From: Tetrahymena thermophila SB210
Lineage: Eukaryota; Ciliophora; Oligohymenophorea; Hymenostomatida; Tetrahymenidae
Assembly (NCBI RefSeq): GCF_000189635.1
Contig: NW_002476432.1
Span: forward strand, 496,001 to 560,000
Direction: 5' to 3'
DNA length: 64,000 nucleotides
Shown: positions 47,561 to 59,998 of the stretch, one piece after another
Layout of the letters: each line of letters begins with the position of its first letter
How positions within the stretch are numbered: the stretch's first letter is position 1
Notes under the pieces: model-generated
Databases searched by the model: none
What the model saw: the letters and a program-made list of their open reading frames with translations, nothing else
What the model was told of the DNA's origin: nothing
Translations under genes and position numbers: made by a program

Positions 47561-47608
47561 TTTGAAATATCACAAATCATGGAATCATATGGTTGGTGAT
47601 ATTTCAAA
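47561..47608. other. Perfect 13-bp inverted repeat (hairpin)
   Basis: TTTGAAATATCAC at 47561-47573 is exactly complementary to GTGATATTTCAAA at 47596-47608, with a 22-nt loop that is itself partly self-complementary (ATCATGG...CATATGG). It lies 684 nt upstream of the next gene. The arms are too long to be expected often by chance, even in A+T-rich DNA, but no function is evident. Confidence 0.7.
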
Positions 47609-48292
47609 CACAACAACAACTATATTATAAATAAATAGCACAAATTAAAAATTTTAAATTTATCTTTGTTAATTTTATAAATATTATTATTTTTCATGAA
47701 TAATTTGGTTGGTATTTATGTAATTATAGTCTAATACATAATATTTATTACGATATTTTAAAGAGATATCTCTTATAATTTTCTCTTTTTTATTAGATAT
47801 CTAGAATATTTAATATACCAAATTCAAATAATACTTATTTTTATTTAAATACCTCATCTCAGCTTTAGTTTTAATTAATGAATCAAAATAGTATTTAAAT
47901 ATTAAGTAATTAATACCTTTTCTTATTAGCTCTCAAAATTAATTGTATTAATTATTTTTTTTATTTAATTAAAAACTTACTTTTAAAATATTTTAAAAAT
48001 AATTTAAAATTAATTTTACAAGATTTTAAGTCTTTTTATTATTAAAAAGTATTAAAAAAAGGCAATTAACTATAAACTATAAATTTTACAAAAATTATTC
48101 AAAATGTTTGAACATTTTTTTTTACTTTTTATAAAATTAAGTTAATAATTTCATTTTTGATGATTAAGCTTTTTTATTATTATAAAATTGTTATCTACTT
48201 TAAAGTTTATTTTCTAAAAAAAACTAAATAATTTATTTAGAAAAAAAATACAAAATTCGATTTAATAATTTAGTAAAAAGTTATATAGGAAT

Positions 48293-51087
48293 ATGATAAA
48301 CTTTGATATTTTTAGTTAGCAAATATGCCTAAGCTATAATAATAGTAAGATTTTTAGGACTTATTTAGGAGGTCTAATAACAATAACTGTGGTTATTTTA
48401 TTGATAGCCAGGTTCGTATATCTTATAACATTTTCGATAGCAGGCTGGAGTTTGTAAATGATTCATTAGCAATCATTTAATCAGACGTCAAATTAGTTCA
48501 TAATATCTCCAAAAACATTTAATTTAGCGCTTGGGCTAATAGGAAGCGATCTGAAATATATTGTTGACAAAAGCATTTTAGAATTAGAAGGTTATTTATA
48601 TATTCAAAGTATTGTAGTCGATAGCTAGACAGGAATTTAGAGCATGTAAACATAGCAAGTTCCATTTTAATTAGAAGTTTGTACTAACGATAATATGCAA
48701 AATGAATAATTACAATAATAATTTCAGCAATATACATCAAATGGTTTTTATTTTTGTTTGCCTTAAAATATGCAATTTTAAGTAGAAGGAGAATATGGTG
48801 CTTCTGTTTATTCTTCTATTGTTTTAAATCTCAAAAAATGCAATGGAAGCTCATGTAAAAGTGAATAAATTATTGATTAAGCACTTCAATAGCTTAAAGT
48901 AGAAGTATTTTTTTCAGATGTTGTGATTTCTCCTCTAAATAAGGATTCACCTTTACAATTCTATGTAAATAACTTCTCATGGGAAGCATCTGAAACATTA
49001 CCAAAAAAAGTGTATTTGGAACTCATACAAAATAGGATATAAACAGATATAGGTTTTTTAGTAGAAAATCTCGTTATTGAAGAATATCCCTCTTTAAGTT
49101 AGGCAAGAGAAACTGTATTAATTTTATTCAAAATTTAATTAAGTTAGTTAGTTAATTTTATATAAAAATGGCTAGTAAAACTTTATAATAAAATTTAATA
49201 CTGCATTTAATAATTTTGTTTAAATAATGTTGTTTTCATAATTATTTTGGATTCTTAAATGCAGCCATTAATTTATTTTTTTTGATTAATTTTGAATAAA
49301 CGAAAGAAATCAAAGAAAACTTTTCTTGACATCAAAATTACGAGTTGGCTATTTATTAGCCTTTGATCTATAAACTAGAAGCTTTTATTTATAATTAGCA
49401 AATAAACGAATTCACTACAATGTTAAAGATTACAAAAATTAAAAGAAATAAAAGTTTTACTTTAATTTTAACTTATCAAGTAAATAATAATTCTAGTCTC
49501 TAGCATTTTAATAATGAAAATATTTTTAATGGTAAAAAAATAATTTTTTAAAAATTATTAATAAATAGGTTACTACTCAATAAAATGGATTACTGAGCTC
49601 TTTGGTACTTTAGTTTTAAGGAAACAAACAAAATAATTATTAAAGATCATACCAGAGCGTAATCTAAATAATTTCAGAATTAGGGGGATTTTCTCAGTTT
49701 TTAACATTAATTGGATTTTTGATGGTTAACTATTACTCTTCTTTAAAATTAAATTGTGATTTAATTAATTCTGTTTTTTAACTCAAAGAGATTAAGCAGA
49801 ATTCATAAGCGAATTCTATCAATCAAAATTAATTAAAGGGGAAATCAGCAAATGTGTATACCAAAAGAATGAGTTTATTTTAGCAATAGAGATAAAAATA
49901 ATACCAATAGAATTCAAGAAAATCATTAAATATGAATATAAATGATTTACCAACTCAGAGTGTAAATACAGATAGCTTTGTCAAGGAAAATATTAAAGAT
50001 AAATAAAGTGAATAGAGTATTAATTAGATAGAGCTGTTTTAAAATAAAAGGCTGGTAAGCATAAAGGATCAAAGCTAACTCAAGTCAAAATAAAGCGAAA
50101 TTAAAACTAGCGATGAAAGAAACAGAAGCGAAAGCAATTTCACTTAATTGAGTAAAAAAATTATTTAATTTACATGAAAATAAAAATTTGATTTTTATAA
50201 AAGAGAGAATTCTGGGTAGTATTAAAGGATTGGCAACTTAGAATTCTTTGTTTAAATCTAAAGAAAATGATTTAACTAATAGTACAATTCATTCAAAAGA
50301 AAACAAGAAAAGCAAAAATGATGAACAAAGTTCAAGCGAAATAAATAAATTTAGTATTTTTGAGTATTTTATATCATCATTCTTTAGATATGGCAAATTC
50401 AAAAACATAAACAAATTATATAGTAATAATTTAGAGAAATTGAATTAAAAATTGGATGTTACTATTTTACTAAGCAAGATATTTGAGATAGAAAAGCTAA
50501 AGGCTATTCTTTTAGATGACGATTAACTTAATTTATTCTAATATTTACCAAAGCCTTAAATTTGCTATTCATTTAACCAAAAAGAAGAAATTCAATTTCA
50601 CAATAATAATAACTTTGTTTTTGATATAAATAGCAGAAATAATGATAACAATGAAAACTCAGATAAATTATAAAAGGCAATAAAAAGCTATTAAAAAATA
50701 ACAAGCAAAGCAGATTTGTTTAAAATAGATCACAGAATAATTAAAAATCTAGATCCTTCTTATAAAAAAATATTTCAAAATGCAACAAGCTAGCAAAAGA
50801 TTGAAAATGCGACTCAGTAATTATAAAGTTATGAAAATAATCGCCCAGCTAGAATTTAGCCAGAAAAATTTTCAGAGGCAATTAAAGAAGTTGAAGAATG
50901 CTAAGAATATTTTGTCACCAACGATTTCGAAGAAAATAAAATTGAAGAAAACTTTAAAAATTATAAATCTTTGTCTATACAGAAACCATCTCCCAACTTA
51001 ACCATTATTTAAAACAACGATTGCATTAACTAAATTACATTTTAAGATATTAATACAAGCTATATAATTTCTTAAACTAATAATTGA
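48293..51087 (+). CDS. Two-helix membrane protein, 819 aa, four exons
   Basis: Exons are 48293-49150, 49345-49479, 49569-50151 and 50204-51087. The last two joints are well supported by frame; the first is approximate. After a short cytoplasmic N-terminus (MINFDIFSQQICLSY) comes a first transmembrane helix (GGLITITVVILLIARFVYLI). A long extracellular part with scattered Cys leads to TTQQNGLLSSLVLQF and RSYQSVIQIISELGG, and then a second helix (FSQFLTLIGFLMVNYYSSL). The C-terminal ~400 residues are polar and cytoplasmic, with KLKAILLDDDQLNLFQYLPK and a Gln/Asn/Glu-rich tail. This two-helix layout, with the conserved QxG-x-GG element before helix 2, is that of a large family of putative membrane proteins in Tetrahymena, as I remember it. 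Its function is unknown. Confidence 0.82.
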
Positions 51088-52109
51088 TTAAACTTATTTA
51101 TAATCAAAATTATATGTAAAAATTATATTTATTAATTAAAATTTATATAAAATTTCAATTTTAAACATTTGCTTTTACTAAGGATAGACAAAAATTATTC
51201 CATTTTTTAGCATATTTTTTATCATTACTTATTAAATAAAAATTATTTTTAATTTTTTAATTTTAGAAGTTCTCTAAATGTAAAAATGTAATTAACAAAA
51301 AATTAAAAATGTTTGTAATTATTTTTGTAAGCATTTTTTTATTAAGTTTTTAGAATATGATAATTAAGAAATAAAATATAATAATAAAATAAAAGTAAAG
51401 GGAATAAGTATTAATATGATTAAACAAACACAAGTAATATAAAAAATATTATTATTTTAAATGTTTGATATTAATATTTGCACATTTACCTAATACTTAA
51501 GAAAGAAAATTTGATATAACAATTAACTGATTTTAAATTAGAAAAATAAAATAAATTATAATAATAAATAAATTTTAAATTAAATTAATTTTAATATTTT
51601 TTAATTTTAAAAATGAAATTAAAGCAAATACAATTATTATTTATTGTTGAAGTATACAAAAATAACTAGAATATAATTTCAACTTTATTTTAATGCATTC
51701 ATAATATATATAAACTTTCTTAGATTTTTAAAGATATTTTCCAGAAATGATGAACTAAAATAATTTATTTACCTTGCTAACTGTAAAGATTTAAATATAT
51801 AAATAAAAGCAGTTTCAAAAAATACTTTCATAACATATTAATTTTAAGTATTTATTTTCAAATATACCGTAGTTCCTCATTAACTTTCATCACTATCTTT
51901 TTAAGCATAAAGAGGCGAAAATTCAATCTTTGACGCTTTTGACGAAAATACCCCCACCTTTTTAATCACTGATTATTAATTGTTTATATTAGAATAATTA
52001 ATTATTACTTTTTTATTGAATTTAATATTCTAATTGCTTTAATATTACAAATAAATAGCTGATGATAAATAATAAAATTTAGGTATCTTCAGTTGGTTGT
52101 CAGTATCTA
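51088..52109. other. Intergenic region with a small G+C-richer island
   Basis: Mostly A+T-rich. Around 51875-51975 a G+C-richer island stands out. It is open on both strands: the minus strand reads KKVGVFSSKASKIEFSP and continues LYAQKDSDESQ to a TGA near 51880; the plus strand reads HKEAKIQSLTLLTKIPPPF. Neither has a Met start. It could be an isolated exon or an imported fragment. Confidence 0.4.
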
Positions 52110-53050
52110 ATTTATAGTTTTATTGTTTTGCTAGAAAATTGTAAATTATATAATTTTCTTCTTTATATTGATAAAATAATTGATTTCTTGAAGAAAAATA
52201 AATTTTACTTAGGAAAATATATGCCCGAAGGAGGTTGTGTGTGTTGCTATTGATGGAAAAATATATTAAAATAATAAAATACAATTAACAGATGAGTAAA
52301 TTATTAATGAAAGTAAAGAACAATTTCTTATTATGAAAGGATTTGAAAAAAATATTAATTTGATTCAAACTATTGATTACAAAAGAATAGATTATAATGT
52401 TTCTGTTATATTGATTGAACAGTGTGAATGTGATTTAAATTACAATTTGAAGTAACTTCAAGAAAAGAATTAATTTTCATTTACTTAACTTTTAAAAATT
52501 ATATTTGATCTAATAGATGGATTGATATTACTGAAGACATATAAAATAATTTATTTAGATACAAAACTTTAAATTATTCGAATTAATTTTTATGGTATTT
52601 ATGTTTTTTATGATTTTGGAATATCTTCTAAAAATATAAATGATAAATCAATTTGAGTTAAAGGGTTTACATCTTACTCTGCTCCCTAAGAAGTAATTAC
52701 AGGAAATATTAGTGATATAAATTACGAATCAGATGTTTTTTTATAAGGAAAAACATTATAAACTGTTATTAAGTAGTATGAAAAACTTAAAAATTTTAAT
52801 AAAAATGAAAAAATATGCTTGAGAAATTTAAACAAATTTTAAAGGTTACTACCCTAAAGAGAATAAGTCTCTTCAGAAAGAAATACATGATCATCATTTC
52901 ATATAAAAAATATTTTCAAAAGATATTCATTTTTTGGATATTTATAATTGCCCATATATTTGAAAGATTAAAACTCAAATAAATTTTAAATTAAAAAAAT
53001 ATTAGTATTTTTTTCTATTTGGAAGTTATTTGATCATTTCTTAATTAAGA
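52110..53050 (+). pseudogene. Kinase-TPR pseudogene (array unit 1)
   Basis: This is a broken relative of the kinase-TPR genes at 54327-57677 and 59999-63241. The N-terminal half is missing; similarity starts near the segment before the kinase domain. A one-base insertion destroys the Gly-rich loop (PEGGCVCCY, then TGA; about 52231-52252). About 20 nt that encode the strand with the ATP-binding Lys are deleted next. The catalytic loop has changed (YLDTKLQII for HLDIKPSNI), although a DFG triplet survives. At 52654 a TGA stands where the intact copies have a TAA Gln codon. Shortly after the kinase domain, near 52900, the sequence jumps to the extreme C-terminal segment, so the entire TPR region (over 1 kb) has been deleted. 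It cannot encode a kinase. Confidence 0.88.
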
Positions 53051-54326
53051 TTTTCTTTCAAAATTATTAAGAATGCAATATTATATATATAAAATAAAAA
53101 TCTATTATAAATTAGAAATAAAATATCTTAAATTATAAAACAAATATTTATCTACTTTATAGCAAATTCAGGAATTAAATTCTTAATTTTCCACATTCAT
53201 AAGAATTTAATACCTGAAAGTGCTATATCTTCAATCATTTAATTGTTCCTAAATAAATTATATTTGCTTGATAATTTTATGAAAAACTCTCTTATCTTTT
53301 TGTTATAACTTTGAAAATTTAAAACTAATATAATAAATAAACAAATACGCATTATAAATTGTTTATAATCCAATTAATAACCGGGAAATTATTGCATATT
53401 TTTATCATTATTTCTAAGTATCAATTAGAATAGAATCCTCTTTTTTTACATTAATAAATATTTAAAATTTTTCTAGTAAATTCTAATAATATTATAATTG
53501 GTTACTCTTTAAATTATATTATTAGCTTTAAATAATACCACTAATTGATTGTGTATTCAATAAAATGCTGATACTTTATTTATATTTAATATTATTCATA
53601 ATAAATTCAAAAAATTATATTATTTAACAAAATAATACTTTCAAATTTTAAAATTATATGCTTGAAAAAATGCAATAAAATCTGGTGATTTTTAGAATAA
53701 TACTTTTGAAAATTAATTCATCTGCAAATAGGTTTTTTTAAGCAAATAAATAGAATAATAAATTTCATTTTTATCTAATTTGATTCCATTTTAATTGTAT
53801 TCATTTTTTAAGTGATTAAATTCTTTTAAATTTAATCATAAAATGATTATTTAGAAAAAATTCAATAATTTTAATAGTTTCAGTTAGGTATTTTATTAAC
53901 TTAGTAAGTAAAAATAAAGATATTGATTCAACAACATTATGTATTGCTTACAATAAAACTTAATAAATCTTAAGAAATAAAATAAAAGAATCTTAATTAT
54001 TTTTATAAATATTCTAATTTCTTCCTTTAAGAATTCTAGCAAATACCTTTTGGTTATATAACAAATAATATTTAAATAAGAGTTTTAATAAAAAATAAAA
54101 ATAGTAAGTACTAAAGTTTAATAGGTGGTTAGTAAAAGCTTTTGAGATAACGACAACTAAAGATTGTAAATGAGTTTATTTATTTTTACATTAAATTTTA
54201 AAATAAATAATTTTAAAATAATATTAGAATTAATTTTAATTTATTATTTATTATTTATATTTTATTATTAAATTATTTAATATTTAAAATTTTTATATTA
54301 AAAAATAGATAAAATAAGAGGACTGT
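53051..54326. other. Intergenic region of the kinase array
   Basis: Largely homologous to 57678-59800, the flank between the second and third units: AATACGCATTATAAATTG near 53344 and 58237, and CCTTTTGGTTAT near 54046 and 59538. No gene was seen. It supplies the upstream region of the gene at 54327. Confidence 0.6.
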
Positions 54327-57300
54327 ATGACTGGCAATAGCTAAAGAAACTTCGGGGATATTATAAAATAAGATTGTAATTATTTATTTAATTAATAACA
54401 TGACTAATCATACGTTCAGTAAGAAATACAAAATGAGTTAGAAAAATAAAGTTAAAACCTCAGCCATTTAGAAAAATATTAAATTAATCAAAAAACTAAT
54501 AATAATTAAAATATAATTACTAATTATTAGTTTTAAACTTTGCTTAAATCATAATTATGTAATAAAAAACACTACTCTATTGATTTGAAATTAAGTTAAG
54601 ATTCTTAAAAGTATTAGTTAATTTAACAATATAGTTATATTAACTCTAAAAATGAATAAAGTAGTATTAAATATGAAATCAAAGAAATTAAAAAGACCGA
54701 ATTCTAAATTTTTAAAAATTATTACAGTAATTAACAAACTAATTAAATTAACTCTAAAAATCAATAAAGTAGTATTAAATATGAAATCTATGAAAATAAA
54801 AATTCCAAATTCTTACTTAATTCTACCTAAAACATGATAGACATAAATGAAACTCATAGCAATAATCTGAATAATCGCATTGGTATTTTTTATTATTAAA
54901 GCATTAATGAGTCTTCATCAATGGTGGTTGATGAATAAAATGACAAAACAATAAAAATTAAATAATTTAAAGCAAATGAAAAATAAAGTAAATCTCAATA
55001 GATCAAAAACTATGAAAACTTATCAACTAAAATTCAAGCTAAATCCACTAATTTGGTATACTAAGATAAAAATATAAAAGAAAACGACTATTAATATTAT
55101 AAAATTCAAACTAATCCGATTGTAGAAATAAAGAGATAACTCACAAATAGGAATTATTAATTAAAAGAGTATGAAGAAGAAATAGGTGGTGGCTTTGTTA
55201 TACGAGCTACTAAGTAAATCGGATTAAATAATTAAAAAAAGTACTTATTATTGGCAAGATTAATTGAAACTTAAAATAGCTATTAAGAGAATAAAGAAAA
55301 GTTAGAATTTTTATAATTATTACAAGAAACTAAAAAATATATCCAAATAGAAAATTCTTTTGAACTATCTTTAATTAGTTATCCATAATCATTTTTTTTT
55401 GTAATAGTTTTGCTAGAATTTTAAAAAACATACATTTTTCTTCAAAATATTAAGAAAATAATTGATTTCTTTAAGGAAAATCAATATTATTTAGGAAAAT
55501 TTATAGGTGAAGGAGGTTTTGGTGTTGTTTTTGATGGAAAAATATATCAAAATAATAAAATATAAGAAGTAATATTCAAAATATAATTCACAGATGAGTA
55601 AAATATGAATGAAAGTGAAGAAGAATATCTTATTATGAAAGGATTTGAAAAAAATATTAATTTGATTAATGCTATTGATTATAAAAAAATAGACTAGAAT
55701 GTTTCTGTTATATTGATGGAAAAGTGTGAATGTAATTTAATAAATAAAATCTAATAACTTCAAGAAAAGAATTAATTTTCATTTACTTAACTTTTAAAAA
55801 TAATATTTGATCTTATAGATGGATTGATATTGCTGAGGACATATAAAATAATTCATTTAGATATAAAACCTTCAAATATTTTAATTAATCGTTATGGTAT
55901 TTATGTTATTACCGATTTTGGAACATCTACTAAAAATAAAAATGATCAACCTATTTAAGTTAAAGGGTATACAGAAAGCTTCGCTCCCAAAGAAGTAATT
56001 AAAAATGAAGAAGTTAATTATTAATCAGATGTTTATTCTTTAGGAAAAACATTAGAAACTGTTTTTAAGGATTACGAAAAACTTTAAAATATTAATTAAA
56101 AAGAAAAAACTATGCTTCAGAAATTCAAATAAATTTTAACAGATTCTGCACTCAGGGAATAAGTCTTTGAAAGAAAAACATGCTTGGAATTGCATAAAGC
56201 ATTTTATGAAGCTGTTATATTTGAAGGATATTTAGATTTTTTATAATCTTATATTGATAAAATTAGATTAATTTTATCATAAAGCTGTAGTGATAGGAAC
56301 AAAGATATCTATTTTTTTCGTGAAGTATGTATTTATTATAATGAAAAAATACTTGACTTAAAACAAAAGATTAAAAAATCTCATATTTTAAACTTTGTTG
56401 AAATTGAATCGCTTTCTTAATCTTCTTTAAGAAAGATTGATAAAATATAAAGTTAACAAGATTCAGAGTGTATATTAATTTATAATTCAATTGCCGACTT
56501 TTACTATGAGCAATGCTAATTTCATATGGAGAAAAAGTATTTATAAAAATCCCTTGAATTGTGTAATTAATTATTCAAAAAAGGGAATCTCTATACAGCC
56601 AGAACATTTAATAAACTTGCTTTTTTTCACAAAAAAGAAATTGGTTTAGAGTATTCTCTTAAATCTTTATAAATGGTTGAAAATATTATTAAAGGAGATA
56701 ATGATTTTAAATCCATTTACCTGAATACTCTTTCATGGTGTTATTCAAGTTTAAATGATCATAAACAAGCCTTTAAAGTATCAGAAGAATCTCTAAAAAT
56801 GAGACTTAATTTGTTTAAGTTATATCATCCTAGAATTTCTTTAGCTCTTAACAATTTAGGAACTATGTATTAAAACTTTAATTTAAACAAATGCTTGAAA
56901 TACTAACTTTTATCTCTAAAAATCAGATAATTTCTTTATAAAGAAAATCATCCATGCATAGCAAGATCTCTTCATTGTGTTGGATAATGCTATTTAAATA
57001 TGGGAGATTTAGAATAAGCAAAAAAGTATTTGTACAGATCATATTTTATGAGAAGAAAAATTTATTAAAAAGATATAGATTGTGTTGCAGTTTCTCTAGC
57101 TAGTATTGCAACATATCATTAATAGTCTGGTGAATTCATTAAATCAATATTTTTTTATAAAAAATATTTTTAAATGATGAGAAACTTGAAACCTGATAGC
57201 ATTGATTATGTGTACAATTTCCTTTATAATATAGCTCAGTCTTTGTTCTTGAATAGATAATTTTAATAAAGTATATCTATATTACAAGACTTTTTAAAAA

Positions 57301-57677
57301 TATTTTCGAAAGATACTGCACAAATCTCTAAGGCTCACATAATTATTGGATTATGTTAATTAAATATAGGGCAATTTTTAAAAAGTTTAGAATCTGCTAT
57401 TAATTCAATATCAGTTAATAAAAATGTTATTCAGCAAGATATTCATAAGTTGTCCAATCTTATAAAAAATATTTTCAAAAGATATTCGTTTCTTGGATAT
57501 GTATCAATGTGTCTATCTTTGAAAAATTAAAACTCAGATAAATTCTAAAATTAAAATTTTCAAAAGTATTAATATTTTTTGATAATGATTTACTTATTAA
57601 TTCTAGAATTTTAATAACAAGATAAAAACCAAAGACTTCAACTTTATAGAAAAATTTTACAAATTGATAAAAAATGA
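54327..57677 (+). CDS. Protein kinase with C-terminal TPR repeats, 1116 aa (array unit 2, intact)
   Basis: A single frame runs from ATG 54327 (MTGNSQRNFGDIIKQD) to TGA 57675. Residues 1-~370 are Gln/Asn-rich and contain two 36-residue repeats. The kinase domain has GEGGFGVVFDG at 394-404, a VIFKIQF strand with the ATP-binding Lys, EKCECNL as hinge, HLDIKPSN from His510 (Asp512 catalytic), DFG at 530-532, and SFAPKEV in place of the usual APE. The C-terminal half carries kinesin-light-chain-like TPRs: SLALNNLGTMYQNF, then HPCIARSLHCVGQCYLNMGD and LEQAKKYLYRSYFMRR, then LASIATYHQQSGEFIKS. It should be a soluble Ser/Thr kinase whose TPRs bind partners. All catalytic residues are present, so it is probably active. 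Confidence 0.9.
54642..54857 (+). repeat. 108-bp in-frame repeat, 2 copies, in the kinase N-terminal region
   Basis: AACTCTAAAAATGAATAAAG at 54642 recurs at 54750 (AACTCTAAAAATCAATAAAG); the period is 108 nt or 36 codons. The encoded unit is NSKN-x-QSSIKYEI followed by a variable part. The paralogous gene has three copies at the same place, so the repeat number has changed since duplication. Confidence 0.8.
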
Positions 57678-59998
57678 TTTAAAAAATAAATGTTTTGCTT
57701 GTATATGCAATAAAATTAATAGTATGAGCTCAAAAAACAATATCAAATAAATTTAGCAATAAAAAGATACATATTTTACTTAATTAACTTGCAAAATAGT
57801 TAAAAAAAATCTTTAATTCAGAAAGGCCTAAAAAGTAGGAGATAATTTATTTTAAAAGCAAGATGAAGATCAATCATTTAAATTTAATATTAGAATTTTA
57901 GAAATAACTAAAAGATTATCAAGTAATTATGTAAAAATAAATATTTTATATAATTTAGAGTTTATAATTAAATTTTAAATATAATTTTAAATTTTAAAAT
58001 AAAAAAGTTATATATTACTTAATTAACTCACTAAATATTTAAAAATAAAAATATTCTTTTAATCGGGAATGCTTAATTTTAAGTTAGTTCCTTTCAAATT
58101 TTAAATTAATAATTTATTTTTGTAAAATGATTTATTTTCTATTATATTTTTTTTATAAGTTATCTTCAGTTTTTGAACTGTTATTAGAATATTTAATTGT
58201 TAGAATTTTGCAAATTTAAAAGTAAAATATTAAATAAATAAATACGCATTATAAATTGTTTATAATCAAATTAATGACGGGTAATTATTACTTATTTTGT
58301 TGATTTAAATAAAATAGATAATAGGACTTTCTTTTTAAATTATCAGTCTTTCTAAGTATTAATACTAACTTGCAGAATAAAATTCTCATTTAAAATTTAG
58401 TTTGTTTTACATATATTAATATTTAAAATTTCTCTAGTAAATTTAAATATAATAAATAACTTTCCTAAAAATTATATTGTTTACTCTTTATATTAAATTA
58501 ACTAATTAGTTTTAAATTACATTACTAATTTATTTTGCATGCAATAAAAAGCTGATATTTTTTTTTTCTTCAAATTTTATTAAAAATATACTCAAAAAAT
58601 AAAATTATTTCACAAAATAATACTTTGAAATTTTTAAATTATATGTTGATTAAAACAAAAGTTTTGCTAATATGGCATAAAATATATCTGGTGATTTGAG
58701 ATATATCCTAGAATATTTAATTGTTAGAATTTTGCAAATTTAAAAGTAAAATATTAAATAAATAAATACGCATTATAAATTTTTTATAATCAAATTAATG
58801 ACAGGTAATTATGACTTATTATGTTGATTTAAATAAAATAGATAATAGGACTTTCTTTATAAATTATCAGTCTTTCTAAGTATTAATACTAACTTGCAGA
58901 ATAGAATTCTCATTTAAAATTTAGTTTTACATATATTAATATTTAAAATTTCTCTAGTAAATTTAAATATAATAAATAACTTTCCTAAAAATTATATTGT
59001 TTACTCTTTATATTAAATTAACTTATTAGTTTTAAATTACATTACTAATTTATTTTGCATGCAATAAAAAGCTGATATTTTTTTTTCTTCAAATTTTTAA
59101 ATTATATGTTTAAAAAATGATTAAAACAAAAGTTTTACTAATATGGCATAAAATATGTCTGGTGATTTGAGATATATACTTTTTAAAATGAATTAATCTA
59201 CATATACAATTTTTTATATTATTTTGGATAATTTTTTAAGCAAATAAATGAAATAAAATTTTTTATTTTTATTTAATTTGATGCCATAAAAATTTTATTC
59301 ATTTTTTAATTGACTACAATCTATCTAACTTAAAGAATAAAATATTATTTAGACAATTTTGATAATTTTGGATATTTTATTAACTGAATAGGTATAAATA
59401 AATAAATATAGTGATATGATAATACATTATCTATTACTTATGATCAGATTTAAATATGTATTAGAATAAAATAAATAGGATTTTAATTATTTTTATTAAT
59501 ATTCTAATTGCTTGCATTAAGTTATCTGGCAAATACCTTTTGGTTATGTAATAATATTAGAAAAAGACTTTTAATAAAACAAAAATCACTGGTACTAAAG
59601 ATTAAAAGGTGCTTAATAAAAGCTTTTTTGAGATAAGGGTAAGTATAGATTGTAAATGCATTTATTTTTTTTATGAGCATATTTATAAAATAAATAATGT
59701 TTCGATAATATTATTGTTAATTTTGTTTTACAAATTATATTTTATTTCATTTTAATTACATTTTTAAATATTAAAATCATTTTCTATTTAATAATAGAAT
59801 AATCAAGAGGACTGAAAGACTGGTAATATCTAAACAAACTTCAAGATTATTAGAAAATAATAATAAAACTTTTAATTTAATAGATAATAGTACTAATTAT
59901 AGGTGCAGTAAGAAATAAAAAATTAGTTAAATTTAAAAAGTTAAATCCTCAATCATTTTTAAAAATAAATTTATCTATAAATTAATAATAATTAAAAT
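57678..59998. other. Intergenic region of the kinase array with an internal tandem duplication
   Basis: About 2.3 kb. Its parts are a 3' flank shared with 63242-63480 (CAAGATGAAGATCAA near 57861 and 63401), a direct duplication at 58185-59190, and a promoter-proximal part matching 53700-54330. The stretch 59800-59998 is homologous to the first ~170 coding nt of unit 2, but the ATG there is replaced (GACTGAAAGACTGG in place of GACTGTATGACTGG), leaving a TGA just ahead. Confidence 0.65.
58185..59190. repeat. Tandem duplication of ~0.5 kb in the intergenic region
   Basis: TAGAATATTTAATTGTTAGA starts at 58185 and 58709 (offset 524), and the copies align to GGTGATTTGAGATATAT at 58690 and 59161. 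The second copy lacks about 50 nt. Both contain AATACGCATTATAAATT and CATGCAATAAAAAGCTGATA. A single diverged copy lies downstream of the pseudogene (about 53320-53700). Confidence 0.85.

Larger units (their letters stand above)
46555..48292. other. Intergenic region with a coding-like remnant and a hairpin
   Basis: About 1.7 kb. The first 250 nt are plain A+T-rich DNA. 46900-47150 has a plus-strand frame that reads like protein but lacks a start (separate entry). 47561-47608 forms a perfect hairpin (separate entry). The rest (47610-48290) consists of A+T-rich simple sequence. Confidence 0.5.

Noticed and set aside
51940-51960. CCCCCACC tract as a telomere-like repeat
   Set aside because: A single short tract, not a tandem CCCCAA array; no chromosome end here.
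54652-54837. Short ORF with MNKVVLNMKS repeats
   Set aside because: It is a +1-frame shadow of the kinase-TPR gene N-terminal repeats; under the ciliate code the frame starting at 54327 runs through this region.
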